Shown here in pieces: positions 17,881 through 26,599 of a stretch of 64,000 nt of DNA. Position 1 is the stretch's first letter. Each line of letters begins with the position of its first letter. The stretch is from NCBI GenBank assembly GCA_017939795.1, contig JAGBAA010000097.1, forward strand, positions 1 to 64,000, read 5' to 3'. Both the position numbers and the translations under genes were made by a program. The notes beneath the pieces are model-generated. The model had not been told where the DNA came from and did not search any database. It saw only the letters and a program-made list of their open reading frames with translations. The stretch is from Thermoguttaceae bacterium. GTDB taxonomy: Bacteria > Planctomycetota > Planctomycetia > Pirellulales > Thermoguttaceae.

Positions 17881-18999
17881 ATGGAAAAGGAAATAATCGA
17901 TCGGATCAAGGCGATCCGGAAACGTCTGGGACTTTTGAAAGATTCCCTGAATTACGACGATAAGACGGCGCGGGTCAAGGAAATTGAACTTCAGCAGGTC
18001 CAGGATCCGGATTTCTGGAAAGTGCCGGACAAAGCGAATGCGATCGTTGCGGAGCTGAAGAGCATCAAATCCGTCCTGAAACCGCTGAATGACGCCTGGG
18101 GGGCTCTTGAGGAGCTGGAAACCATGGTGGAATTGGCAGATGAAGATCCGTCTTTTGCTGAAGATCTTCCGCAGATGCTGGAATCGTTGGAGAAGGAGCT
18201 GGAGCATCTGGAACTCTTCACGCTCCTGAGCGGTCCGAATGATCAGTGCGATGCGATTTTGACGATCAATGCGCGTGACGGCGGAACGGATGCGAATGAC
18301 TGGGCGGATATGCTTCTGCGAATGTACATCAACTGGGCGCAGTCCCAAGGGTACAAAGTGGAGATCCTGGACCGGCTCGACAATGACGAAGCGGGGATCA
18401 ACAGTGCGTCGATCGCCATTCGCGGTCCGCTGGCCTACGGGTACCTGAAAGGGGAGGCCGGGATGCACCGTCTCGTGCGAATTTCGCCGTTCAACTCGGA
18501 AGGAAAACGCCAGACCAGCTTTGCGGCGGTCGACGTGGACCCGGAAGTCTCGGATAACGTGGAGGTCGAGCTGCACGACAAAGACATTCGCGAAGACGTT
18601 TTCCGTGCCAGCGGTGCCGGCGGTCAGCACGTCAACAAAACATCCAGCGCGATCCGGCTGACGCACATTCCGACGGGGGTCGTGGTCCAGTGCCAGAACG
18701 AACGTTCCCAGCACCAGAACCGTGCCATGGCGCTGAAGATGCTTCGTGCGCGTCTTGCCCGAATCGAAGAAGAAAAGCGCGAGATCGAGCAGGCGAACAA
18801 GTACAACGACAAGGCGAAAGTCGGTTTCGGTTCGCAGATCCGCAACTACTTCCTCCATCCGGACCAGCGCGTCAAGGACGCACGTACGGGGTTCTACATG
18901 GGGAACTTCCATGCAGTTCTGGACGGAAATATTCAGGGTTTCCTGGACGCCTACCTGCGCTGGTACGTGAAAGGCGAAATGGCCGGAGACAGTGAATGA
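17881..18999 (+). CDS. prfB: Peptide chain release factor 2
   Basis: A 372-residue class I release factor that recognises UGA/UAA stop codons. The anticodon-like SPF motif is in RISPFNSEGKRQTSFA (about residue 200) and the catalytic GGQ in FRASGAGGQHVNKTSSAIR (about 242-260), where Gln contacts the peptidyl-transferase centre. Many prfB genes need a +1 frameshift at an internal UGA near codon 26; here the frame is open throughout, and the equivalent site reads CTT TTG A instead of CTT TGA, so no frameshift is needed. The ATG at 17881 fits the usual RF2 N-terminus. It is followed by a strong terminator. Confidence 0.94.
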   Translation: MEKEIIDRIKAIRKRLGLLKDSLNYDDKTARVKEIELQQVQDPDFWKVPDKANAIVAELKSIKSVLKPLNDAWGALEELETMVELADEDPSFAEDLPQMLESLEKELEHLELFTLLSGPNDQCDAILTINARDGGTDANDWADMLLRMYINWAQSQGYKVEILDRLDNDEAGINSASIAIRGPLAYGYLKGEAGMHRLVRISPFNSEGKRQTSFAAVDVDPEVSDNVEVELHDKDIREDVFRASGAGGQHVNKTSSAIRLTHIPTGVVVQCQNERSQHQNRAMALKMLRARLARIEEEKREIEQANKYNDKAKVGFGSQIRNYFLHPDQRVKDARTGFYMGNFHAVLDGNIQGFLDAYLRWYVKGEMAGDSE

Positions 19000-19036
19000 G
19001 CCGTTTGGGGAAATCCATTCGGAATGAGTTTCCATG

Positions 19037-19070
19037 AAAAAAAGCCGGGGAAATGGGCCTCGGCTTTTTT
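19037..19070. terminator. Bidirectional terminator between prfB and the PEP-CTERM gene
   Basis: AAAAAAAGCCG (19037-19047) pairs with CGGCTTTTTT (19061-19070); A and T runs on both sides allow function in either direction. Confidence 0.85.
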
Positions 19071-19097
19071 CATGTCGAAATTTCTGGAAGGGAATCT

Positions 19098-21887
19098 TTA
19101 CTTTTTCCGCGATAAATGGTTCCCGGAAACTCTGAAAATTCCCAGTGCTCCCATTCCCAGAAGTCCCAGGATCCACGTGGATGGTTCCGGTACGCCTGTC
19201 GGCTGAAGAAGCCCCATTGCGATCCCGTTTCCGTCCGTGTAGAACGAAAGAAGATCCGGTTTCCCAATGGATCCTTCCAGCATCTGCGAGAAAATAGCGA
19301 ACGTTTCGTCGCGGTCTTCCTCCGTCGTGAAGTCTGCAAGGTGGATCCCATCAAGAAGTTCCCATTGCGTGAAGTTTTCCGCATCAAAGGAAAGCAGCGC
19401 GTCGCTGCCAAACGTGATGGAGTCGCTCAACAAAAGCCGAACGTCAGCCTCAGAATCCGCAAGCTCGGCAAGATCGAACTCCCACGTACCGTTGAGGAGC
19501 AGCGATTTCGAGATACTCGCCCCGTCCGTCGCACGAAAAACGGCATTTTCGCCGATCGTGACGTTTCCGCCGGTCACGTTTGCGCCGTCGAGCACGAGTG
19601 TACCGGCATTCGCGGTGATCCCGCCCGTATTGTCGAAGGCCCCCTGTTTGTTTTTCGCCGCGTCACTGCTCAGACGAAGCGTTCCGGCTCCGTTTTTGAC
19701 GATCTCTCCCACGCCGGTATTCGCGTCGTTCGAGTATTTCAGCGCACCGGTCCACCAGAGGTCGGTTTCAGCCTGCGAATCTTCAACGTTCAGGATGAGC
19801 TGCCGTCCGTTGTCGCGAATATTCATGATGCCGTTGATGACGGACGTTTTCGTGATGCTGGTCCCATCCGGAGCCTGCGCCTTCGCGTTCAGCGTCGTGA
19901 TGGGCGTCGTCCCGCTGTGCATTGCGAGGAATTGGCCCGATCCAAGATCCAACGTTCCGCCGTAGAGATTGAGGTTCACGTATCGGGACGTCTGATTTCC
20001 GCTTGCCGTGACTTTGACCGTACCGAAAATATTGAGATCCAGACCGGCATTCTCCCAGTTTCCGTCGCCGGCACCGCCCAGAACGTCTTTTTTCTCCAGC
20101 TGAAGAACGGCCCCTTCTGCCACGGTGATCTCCCCCGCGATGAATCGGGTCCCGCTCAGGCCGTCTGCAGTGAGTTTGACCGTCCCTTCCTGGATCCGGA
20201 AAGAGTCGATCCCCCAAACCTTACCGCCGCGGTCGATCGTCCACGTTCCGGAGCCGGTCTTGACGAGATCCACGCCGGACTGGATGATGCCGGTAAAAGG
20301 ATTTTCGGAAGTTGAGGCGGAATTGACCGTCAGTGTCGATTTCTGACCCGCATTCGAGTTCGTGACGGTTCCGCTCCCGCTCAGGTTTCCGACGGTCTGA
20401 TCGAAACCGGCGAGGTCAAAAACTCCGGTGTGTCTGGCGAGATCGGCAGCGTTGGACTCTTCCCCTTCCGCAAGCGTTCCGTTCGTGACCAGGTCTGTGT
20501 TCGCCGTCAGCGCGTCATTTTTTCCGAGTTGAAGCGTGAGTCCGTCGATCGTCGTGCGGGACACTCTCTCCGAACTTCCCGAAGCGCGGACGACCGCCCC
20601 CGTTCCGTCTCCGGAGAAGGTCACGTATTGGTGGGGATTATCTTTGTAGCCGTTCACTGCTCCTGAAAGTTCCAGATCCACGGCGGCAGAACCATTGGCG
20701 ACGTTCAGAATGTGGTCTTTACTCGCGTTATCTCCCTGAACACGCAGATGAAGCGCGGAAGAGATCGTCGTCGTTTTGTCCGAAGCAAGCACGTTCAGGA
20801 CCGTGGGATTCGCGTCCGCAGAGAAAACATGAAGTTTCCCGCCTTTCATTTCCGCGCCGGTCAGGTTGATCGTCAGATTACGGCCCGTCTGGTTCTGATA
20901 GTAGTCCGTAGAATCGAACATCTGAAGCGTTCCGCCGTTCACATCGATGGTCACGGCATTCCCGGTGGAGGCGAGCGCGTCTTTGGTGCTCAGATAGAGC
21001 GTTCCATTTTCGGAAACGGAGTACTTCGCGACGTTTCTGCCGACTGTATTGGCCGCGATGTCGAGCGTACCGTTCTTCACGAGGATCTCTTTGAACGCGG
21101 GGACCGCGCCGCGGAGTTTCGTCGTTCCTTCTCCGTCGAAAGTGAGGGAAACATTCGCGGCAGAATCCGCCGTCATCGCGCCCGTGAAGGTGAGCGAAGC
21201 CCCTTGGGAGACCGAGATGACCGGATTCGGCGCATCGCTGCGAATACGGAGCGTCGAGGCAAACGTCGAGTCCCCGCTCGTCGCTTTGAATTCCGTCACC
21301 GGACTTCGGTACTGAAATTCCCCTCCCGTGACGGTTCCGCCCTGAAGGTCGAGCGTGACGGTCCGCATCGTCTGGTTGACGCCATTGCGCAGACGGAGCG
21401 TTCCCGCGATCTCGTACGTCGTGCGGGCCAGATCGTTGGACTGTGCGAAACCGAGTGCGTCTTTGGCGTTCAGGAAAAGTTCTGCCCCCGGATCTACGTG
21501 GATCGTACCGGTGAAGACCGGAACATTGTGCGTTGAGTTGTTTGGCGAGGAGTTCGTAAACGTCAGATTCCCGGACTGGACCAGAATCGAGTTCGTCGCT
21601 AAAACCGTCGTATCAAGCGTCACCGTCACGGTTCCCGTGCCTTCTTTCGTGAGGGAATCATAGCCGGAAAGCGCGGAATTCAGCGATGCTCTCGTATATG
21701 CCGAGTCGCCGGAAGTTCCGATCGTCAGCGGTGCGCCATACGCCATGGAGTGAAGGTCTGACAGAAAGACGTTCTCCGTTCCTTTACCGGCAAACGGCAG
21801 ATCTTCCAGCGGCAAAAGTCCTGAACCAGCCATTCCGGTCAGAACGGCGGCCGCGGAAAGTACGGCTTTGCGTACGTTTCGCTTCAT
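19098..21887 (-). CDS. Autotransporter-like beta-strand repeat protein with PEP-CTERM tail
   Basis: A 929-residue secreted protein. Residues 1-25 are a signal peptide (KAVLSAAAVLTGMAGSGLL). The body is a long series of beta-strand repeats of the autotransporter-associated type (LTFTNSS..., TFDGEGTTKL, NGTLDIAANTVG, DTGGIT..GTLVLDGANVTGGNVTIGE), expected to fold as an extended beta-solenoid. The C-terminus has a PEP-CTERM sorting signal: VPEPSTW, a hydrophobic helix (ILGLLGMGALGIF) and basic SRKK. No autotransporter barrel is present. In PEP-CTERM bacteria such proteins are processed by an exosortase and displayed or released with exopolysaccharide; no exosortase is in this window. GGGAG lies 7 bases before the ATG. 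Substrate or ligand unknown. Confidence 0.85.
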   Translation of the reverse strand: MKRNVRKAVLSAAAVLTGMAGSGLLPLEDLPFAGKGTENVFLSDLHSMAYGAPLTIGTSGDSAYTRASLNSALSGYDSLTKEGTGTVTVTLDTTVLATNSILVQSGNLTFTNSSPNNSTHNVPVFTGTIHVDPGAELFLNAKDALGFAQSNDLARTTYEIAGTLRLRNGVNQTMRTVTLDLQGGTVTGGEFQYRSPVTEFKATSGDSTFASTLRIRSDAPNPVISVSQGASLTFTGAMTADSAANVSLTFDGEGTTKLRGAVPAFKEILVKNGTLDIAANTVGRNVAKYSVSENGTLYLSTKDALASTGNAVTIDVNGGTLQMFDSTDYYQNQTGRNLTINLTGAEMKGGKLHVFSADANPTVLNVLASDKTTTISSALHLRVQGDNASKDHILNVANGSAAVDLELSGAVNGYKDNPHQYVTFSGDGTGAVVRASGSSERVSRTTIDGLTLQLGKNDALTANTDLVTNGTLAEGEESNAADLARHTGVFDLAGFDQTVGNLSGSGTVTNSNAGQKSTLTVNSASTSENPFTGIIQSGVDLVKTGSGTWTIDRGGKVWGIDSFRIQEGTVKLTADGLSGTRFIAGEITVAEGAVLQLEKKDVLGGAGDGNWENAGLDLNIFGTVKVTASGNQTSRYVNLNLYGGTLDLGSGQFLAMHSGTTPITTLNAKAQAPDGTSITKTSVINGIMNIRDNGRQLILNVEDSQAETDLWWTGALKYSNDANTGVGEIVKNGAGTLRLSSDAAKNKQGAFDNTGGITANAGTLVLDGANVTGGNVTIGENAVFRATDGASISKSLLLNGTWEFDLAELADSEADVRLLLSDSITFGSDALLSFDAENFTQWELLDGIHLADFTTEEDRDETFAIFSQMLEGSIGKPDLLSFYTDGNGIAMGLLQPTGVPEPSTWILGLLGMGALGIFRVSGNHLSRKK

Positions 21888-22065
21888 TTCAATTCTCCCA
21901 AAAACTAAAACACCACAATACAGGCTAATAGACCATAGTATACACCAAAAACATGCAGTTTGTGTTTTTTTTCTTTACAAAAATTTAAAAATTTGATTTA
22001 GAATAGAATAAATGGCGCGATCGTATCGCTTGCAAAGGATTTTGCCGTTTCAAAAATTTGGATAT

Positions 22066-22099
22066 AAAAAAACAGAACGGCACAAATTGTACCGCTCTG
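22066..22099 (-). terminator. Terminator of the HEAT-protein gene
   Basis: Minus-strand arms 22089-22099 and 22073-22083 form an 11-bp stem with two or three wobble pairs and a short A/T loop, followed by seven T. Confidence 0.75.
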
Positions 22100-22128
22100 C
22101 GATCTATATCAAAAACACAAACACAAAA

Positions 22129-23922
22129 TTAGAGCATTTCGCGATATTTCTTCGCACGCGTGACCAGGTCCTGATCCGTGCACTCCTCGATCACGACACT
22201 CAGTGCCGGGCCGAAGAATTCGGCATTCGGACGGCGCACATTATTGTGGTGCGCGAGATCCACGATCGCACGGTACGCATCCTGCTCAAGAGCCGGATCT
22301 GTGATGGATTCCATCGCAAATTTGGCACTCGCAACGTCGCGGATCGCACTCAGACGGCTCAGAATGAGTTTTTTCTCATCGACACGGACGGCACGCTTCA
22401 TCGCACCGCGAAGCATTTCCAGTTTCTGCGCAGAACTGGCCTGAATGCCGATCTTGTCGTCCGGCAGAGAAACAACGCGGATATACGCACGCAGAGCCTG
22501 AATTTTCTGCTCCTCCGTCATCGTTGTACTGTCCGCGACTGCCAGCATCTGGTCAGCGTGAACCGCATTCGGCAGATTGCAGAGCGCACGGACGGCAGCG
22601 TCACGATTCGCATCCGATTTCAAATTTTCGTCAATGAGCTTCCACGCAGCGTCTCCGCCGATCCGGCCAATGAGCGGCAGGACCAGCGTCAGGTCACGTT
22701 CTTTCGTCAGGACCGGAGCGATGTCGCCCGCACAGACGGCCGCGATCTGTTTTTCAGCATCATCGCGAGTACGGCCGGCCTCAAAGAGTTCCAGCGTGTC
22801 GACCAGTGCCGGGACGTTTTCTTTCTTCGCCATACGGCAGGCCATCCGGAGCAGATCGGCACGATTCGCACAGTCTTTCGCAGACAGGGAGGCGTAGATC
22901 GTCTGGAAAACGTCCACGTAGCGGTTCGTCAGGATCTCGGCGATCGTACGGAATTTCTCGGCATCCTCGGTGTTGAGTGCCTGTACCAGCGCAGCATCGA
23001 AACCTTCGGCTTCCACGACGCTCGCCACGCGGATCACCAGTCCACGGTCAAAGCCGAGTTTATCGAGCAGCGCGGGAACTTCGCTGGCCGTCGCGAGTTT
23101 TTCAAGAGCCAGGATCCCGGCACGGCAAAGGAAGTCCGCATCTTCACCTTCGGCGTTCAGGGCGCTCAATGCCAGCGGGAGGTACTTCCGATCCCCGCGG
23201 ACTGCGAGGGAAGCCAGAGTCTGGATCTTCAGCTCGGCGGAGAAATTCGCGAAGTCGCGCACGTATGCTTCGACCTGTGCGTCCGTTACGTACGGGATCG
23301 CCTGCGGGAACTGCGTTTCGACGGCGGTCGAAATATCCTGCGTGCGCTGCGCGATCGCACTGGCGATGCGCTGTTTATCCGCGTCGTCAGCCTTCGCGGC
23401 CGCAGCGTTCAGGACGTCCACCGCTTTCTGTCCCGGAATGGTCGAGATCGTACGGATCGCTTCGTCACGCAGCGTGTACTCCTGCGAGGTCAGGAACGGA
23501 GCCAGCGCGTCAATGTCCGCTTCCGTACCGATCCACTGGAACTGTTTCATCATCCAGACTTTCACTTCGTTCGTCGCTTCATTTCCGGCGAGAAGCGCTT
23601 TCATCTGGTCTTTCACGATGGCGGGATCCATTCCCGGAGCGGAATTGCGGTAGCAGTATTCCTGCCAGGTCTGGTACGTGAGTTCGTGCGGGCCGACACG
23701 ATGTCCTTTGGGATGCGCGAATGTGCTTCCGTTGGCATCTGCTTCTTTCGGACCATTGACCAAGATCGGCAGGAGGTCCGCGAGCTTGGGATTCTGTTCA
23801 AAATGACCGTCCAGTGTGGTCATGTACTGCGGAGTGTTCTGGGCTTCCGTAAAGGTCGTCGTGAATACGGCACCGGAAAAAACGGAGAGTGCCAGGATGG
23901 AAATTGCGGAATATTTTTTCAT
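22129..23922 (-). CDS. Secreted HEAT-repeat protein
   Basis: A 597-residue protein with a signal peptide (MKKYSAISILALSVFSGAVF) and a helical body of HEAT-like repeats (for example LAPFLTSQEYTLRDEAIRTI, LPLALSALNAEGEDADFLCRA), which normally serve as protein-binding scaffolds. It lacks a catalytic motif or haem-binding CxxCH. The ATG at 23922 has a GGAT-type site; an upstream in-frame ATG at 23946 would spoil the signal peptide. It follows the Gfo/Idh/MocA gene by 90 bases with no terminator between, so the two are probably one operon and may act together in sugar metabolism, which is inference. Confidence 0.8.
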   Translation of the reverse strand: MKKYSAISILALSVFSGAVFTTTFTEAQNTPQYMTTLDGHFEQNPKLADLLPILVNGPKEADANGSTFAHPKGHRVGPHELTYQTWQEYCYRNSAPGMDPAIVKDQMKALLAGNEATNEVKVWMMKQFQWIGTEADIDALAPFLTSQEYTLRDEAIRTISTIPGQKAVDVLNAAAAKADDADKQRIASAIAQRTQDISTAVETQFPQAIPYVTDAQVEAYVRDFANFSAELKIQTLASLAVRGDRKYLPLALSALNAEGEDADFLCRAGILALEKLATASEVPALLDKLGFDRGLVIRVASVVEAEGFDAALVQALNTEDAEKFRTIAEILTNRYVDVFQTIYASLSAKDCANRADLLRMACRMAKKENVPALVDTLELFEAGRTRDDAEKQIAAVCAGDIAPVLTKERDLTLVLPLIGRIGGDAAWKLIDENLKSDANRDAAVRALCNLPNAVHADQMLAVADSTTMTEEQKIQALRAYIRVVSLPDDKIGIQASSAQKLEMLRGAMKRAVRVDEKKLILSRLSAIRDVASAKFAMESITDPALEQDAYRAIVDLAHHNNVRRPNAEFFGPALSVVIEECTDQDLVTRAKKYREML

Positions 23923-23944
23923 GGATCCTATCCTTGATTGGTTC

Positions 23945-23979
23945 AAATCGTTAAATCGTTTAAATCATCTAAATTTAAT
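23945..23979. repeat. Short degenerate 9-bp tandem repeat
   Basis: Four near-copies of AAATCGTTT-like sequence lie in the 90-base gap between the oxidoreductase and HEAT genes. Confidence 0.45.
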
Positions 23980-24012
23980 TCAGGTCAGTTTTTCCATAAG
24001 TTACGGAAGGTC

Positions 24013-25272
24013 TCAGTCCATCGTGATCTGGTAGGGCGCACGCTGAACACGGCGGACCATGCGGGACGCGGCTTCATCATTTTTGAACGTGCACGTTTCG
24101 CGATCCCAATCCAGACGGCGGTTCAGACGGTAGCAGAATGCCATGAGCTGGCAGACGACGGCGGCGGCAGCCGGGTAGGCGACGTCCTGGAACGGACGGA
24201 CACGGTGACGCACGCACCAGCCGAACTCTTCCATCAGGCGGGTCTGGCCCCCTTTGTAGCGGCGAATATCCACGGCACACAGCGGCTTGATCTTGTCGCG
24301 GTCCTGATTGTGGCGGAAGGTCCGTTCGGAACCGACGAGCGTGATGTCGTGCCCGCCGCGGGCATGGTAAAGTTTGAATCCGTTCGCGAAAATGGCCAGA
24401 ACGCCGTTCGTGTCGTTTCCTTCACTGCGCGGGGGAAGGAGCGTGACCGGTTCTTCAAGGTCCATTCCCATGATGTAGAGCGTACCCGCGAATTTGTGCG
24501 CGCCCCAGTCGGCGAGGAATCCGTTTCCGTACTCCATGAAATTACGCCATCCGCCGCCGTAGCTCCCCGACGCTCTCCACGAGCTGTACGGCACCCACGG
24601 AGCCTGACCGAGCCAGCGGTCCCAATCCAGACCTTCAGGCTGTTCCTGCGCGGGAGTCCAGCATTCGATCGGCGGATTGCCGACGCCAACGTGCGCTTCC
24701 GTCACTTTGCCGAGTGCTCCGGACTGCACGACCGGCGCCATGTATCCGTAGTCTTCCATCACGCGCTGGGAACCGCCCGTCACGACCCGATTGTACTTGC
24801 GGGCAGCCTTGACGATCTGACGGCTTTCGATCGGAGTGAGCGTCAGCGGCTTTTCGCAGTAGACGTCTTTGCCCGCTCGGCAGGCTTCGATCGCGATCTT
24901 CGTGTGCCAGTGGTCCGGCGTCGAGTTGATGATGACGTCCACGTCTTTCCATTCCAGAACGTCTTCGTATCGGTCGAACTTCTTGCAGTCGTTCGTTCTG
25001 TAATGCTGATTAATACGATTCGCCGCGGATTCCTTCTGGAAAGCGAAGCAGTCGCACGCACCGATGACGCGGAACTGGCTGGAACCGAGAGCACCGCCCA
25101 TCAGTTCGTGACCGCGGTTTCCGTAACCGATCAGAACAGTCTGAAGTCTTTCATTCGGAGAAAGTTTCCCTTCCAGCCCCAGAACGTGTCCGGAAACGAG
25201 GTAAGGGATCGCTGCCGCAGATGCTGCGGATGCCATGAAGTGACGGCGGGTAAGTTTACCTGAGTTGGCCAT
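24013..25272 (-). CDS. Tat-exported Gfo/Idh/MocA-family oxidoreductase
   Basis: A 419-residue NAD(P)-dependent dehydrogenase. The N-terminus is a twin-arginine signal (LTRRHFMASAASAAAIPYLVSG), then a Rossmann motif VLIGYGNRGHELMGGAL (about 46-62), then EKPLTLTPIESRQIV, the family's EKP motif, and a C-terminal alpha/beta domain with WGAHKF. Family members act on sugars, inositols and related polyols. Export by Tat with the cofactor bound is the usual arrangement for this planctomycete-rich subgroup. The promoter is at 25327-25355 and the HEAT-protein gene lies downstream. Substrate unknown. Confidence 0.9.
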   Translation of the reverse strand: MANSGKLTRRHFMASAASAAAIPYLVSGHVLGLEGKLSPNERLQTVLIGYGNRGHELMGGALGSSQFRVIGACDCFAFQKESAANRINQHYRTNDCKKFDRYEDVLEWKDVDVIINSTPDHWHTKIAIEACRAGKDVYCEKPLTLTPIESRQIVKAARKYNRVVTGGSQRVMEDYGYMAPVVQSGALGKVTEAHVGVGNPPIECWTPAQEQPEGLDWDRWLGQAPWVPYSSWRASGSYGGGWRNFMEYGNGFLADWGAHKFAGTLYIMGMDLEEPVTLLPPRSEGNDTNGVLAIFANGFKLYHARGGHDITLVGSERTFRHNQDRDKIKPLCAVDIRRYKGGQTRLMEEFGWCVRHRVRPFQDVAYPAAAAVVCQLMAFCYRLNRRLDWDRETCTFKNDEAASRMVRRVQRAPYQITMD

Positions 25273-25326
25273 AAAAACTCCTTAATGTTTGGTTGGATAG
25301 TTGGAATGAGACGAAAATCTTCTTTT

Positions 25327-25355
25327 ATTTTAATTCACGGAGGGCATTCTGTCAA
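25327..25355 (-). promoter_or_regulatory. Sigma-70 promoter of the oxidoreductase/HEAT operon
   Basis: Minus-strand TTGACA (25350-25355), 17-base spacer, TAAAAT (25327-25332), about 55 bases before the start codon. Confidence 0.8.
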
Positions 25356-25549
25356 GGGTTTTGGGAAGTTCCTCAAAATTTTTTATTCTTTTTTTAGAAA
25401 AAAAAAGATAAATGCAGCTCTTTAGGAACTTTTTCCGCAAAGCAGAAAGAAAATGGAGGTTTCTGAGCGATTTTGAATGGAAATCGTAAAACGTTCCGGT
25501 TTTGCCCGAAAATATTTGCGGAGAATGGAACGGCGTCTCTTTCCAGAAG

Positions 25550-25592
25550 AAAACTGCGGAACCGTCAGGATATTTGACCGTTTCGCAGTTTT
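25550..25592. terminator. Hairpin downstream of hisF
   Basis: AAAACTGCG (25550-25558) pairs with CGCAGTTTT (25584-25592) and the stem continues inward for about 18 bp with two mismatches. The A and T ends suit termination in either direction. The rest of the 373-base spacer holds the oxidoreductase promoter and A/T-rich sequence. Confidence 0.65.
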
Positions 25593-25645
25593 GAGCTCTT
25601 AAGCGAATTCTTGAGTTTGTGTTTCTCTTCCCGAGTCAGGATGCG

Positions 25646-26419
25646 TCAGTTTTTCTTTCCGGAGACCGGGACGCCTTTGCTCGCGAGGTAGTCTTTCATC
25701 TGCTGGATGGTGAAGATGCCGAAGTGTGCGATCGACGCGACGAGGACGGCTGAGGCATGGCCTTCCGCGACGGCTTCGTAGAGATGTTCGAGTTTTCCGG
25801 CACCTCCGGAGGCGATGATCGGGAGCTTCACCGCGTCAGCGATCGCCCGGGTCATCGGAATATCGTATCCGGTCTGCATCCCGTCGGCGTCCATGCTGGT
25901 GGGGAGAATGGCTCCTGCTCCAAGATCTTCGACCTTTTTCGCCCATTCCACTGCATCGATCCCCGCGCCCTGCGTTCCGCCGCGGACGACGACTTCAAAC
26001 CCGGACGGCATGGCCGGATTCTTGCGCGTGTCGATGGCGACCGTAATGCGCTCGGAACCGAACATTTTCGCGGCATCAGCGACCAGCTGGGGATTGCGGA
26101 CTGCTGCGGAGTTCATCGAGAGTTTGGAAACTCCCAGATCGATCATTCTGCGAATGTCATCCGTAGAACCGATCCCGCCGCCGACGGTGAGCGGAATGTG
26201 GATGCGTTCCACCGTACGCTTCACGGCATCAAAAAACGTTTTGCGATTTTCCAGAGTCGCTGTGATGTCGAGAAACACGAGTTCGTCTGCGCCGGCTTCG
26301 TCGTATGCGGCAGCATTTTCAGCCGGATCGCCAACCTCTTTCAGTTCCACGAAATTGACGCCTTTGACCAGACGGCCGTCTTTGGTATCGAGGCACGGGA
26401 TAATTTTGCAGTAGTCCAT
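25646..26419 (-). CDS. hisF: Imidazole glycerol phosphate synthase subunit HisF
   Basis: A 257-residue TIM-barrel cyclase. With HisH it converts PRFAR and ammonia to imidazole glycerol phosphate and AICAR in histidine synthesis. Seen: the N-terminal IIPCLDTKDGRLVKGVNF with catalytic Asp at residue 11, FLDITAT, PLTVGGGIGS, KLSMNSAAV, AILPTSMDADG (second catalytic Asp) and IIASGGAG phosphate-binding loop. AAGGAG sits 6 bases before the ATG; an in-frame extension of 15 codons upstream is unlikely. No hisH or other his gene adjoins it, so the pathway is scattered. The promoter at 26465-26492 contains an inverted repeat. Confidence 0.95.
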   Translation of the reverse strand: MDYCKIIPCLDTKDGRLVKGVNFVELKEVGDPAENAAAYDEAGADELVFLDITATLENRKTFFDAVKRTVERIHIPLTVGGGIGSTDDIRRMIDLGVSKLSMNSAAVRNPQLVADAAKMFGSERITVAIDTRKNPAMPSGFEVVVRGGTQGAGIDAVEWAKKVEDLGAGAILPTSMDADGMQTGYDIPMTRAIADAVKLPIIASGGAGKLEHLYEAVAEGHASAVLVASIAHFGIFTIQQMKDYLASKGVPVSGKKN

Positions 26420-26464
26420 TTTGACTCCTTGAGAAGTTTGAGGTTTGGAAAAATTTGACTCCAT

Positions 26465-26492
26465 ATTTTACACAAATTGTGTTTTGCGTCAA
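26465..26492 (-). promoter_or_regulatory. hisF promoter with a dyad in the spacer
   Basis: Minus-strand TTGACG (26487-26492), 16-base spacer, TAAAAT (26465-26470). Between and overlapping them is a perfect inverted repeat ACACAA-T-TTGTGT, a plausible repressor site. Confidence 0.7.
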
Positions 26493-26553
26493 GTCCCCGC
26501 AGGGGAGAAATGCCTGAAATTTTTTATTTTGGGGACAGTCTGGAATGAAAAGA

Positions 26554-26597
26554 AAAACGGCGCAGAAAGAAGAGGCTGTTTCTTTCTGCGCCGTGCT
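26554..26597. terminator. Strong hairpin after the metallophosphoesterase gene
   Basis: CGGCGCAGAAAGA (26558-26570) pairs perfectly with TCTTTCTGCGCCG (26581-26593); on the minus strand T-rich sequence follows. Confidence 0.85.
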
Positions 26598-26599
26598 TT

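Noticed and set aside
17881-17960. Programmed frameshift in prfB
   Set aside because: The frame is open from the ATG and the site lacks the in-frame UGA.
22012-23937. 641-codon plus-strand frame opposite the HEAT gene
   Set aside because: The minus-strand reading gives a signal peptide, HEAT repeats and a terminator; the plus reading is Arg/His-rich without any family.
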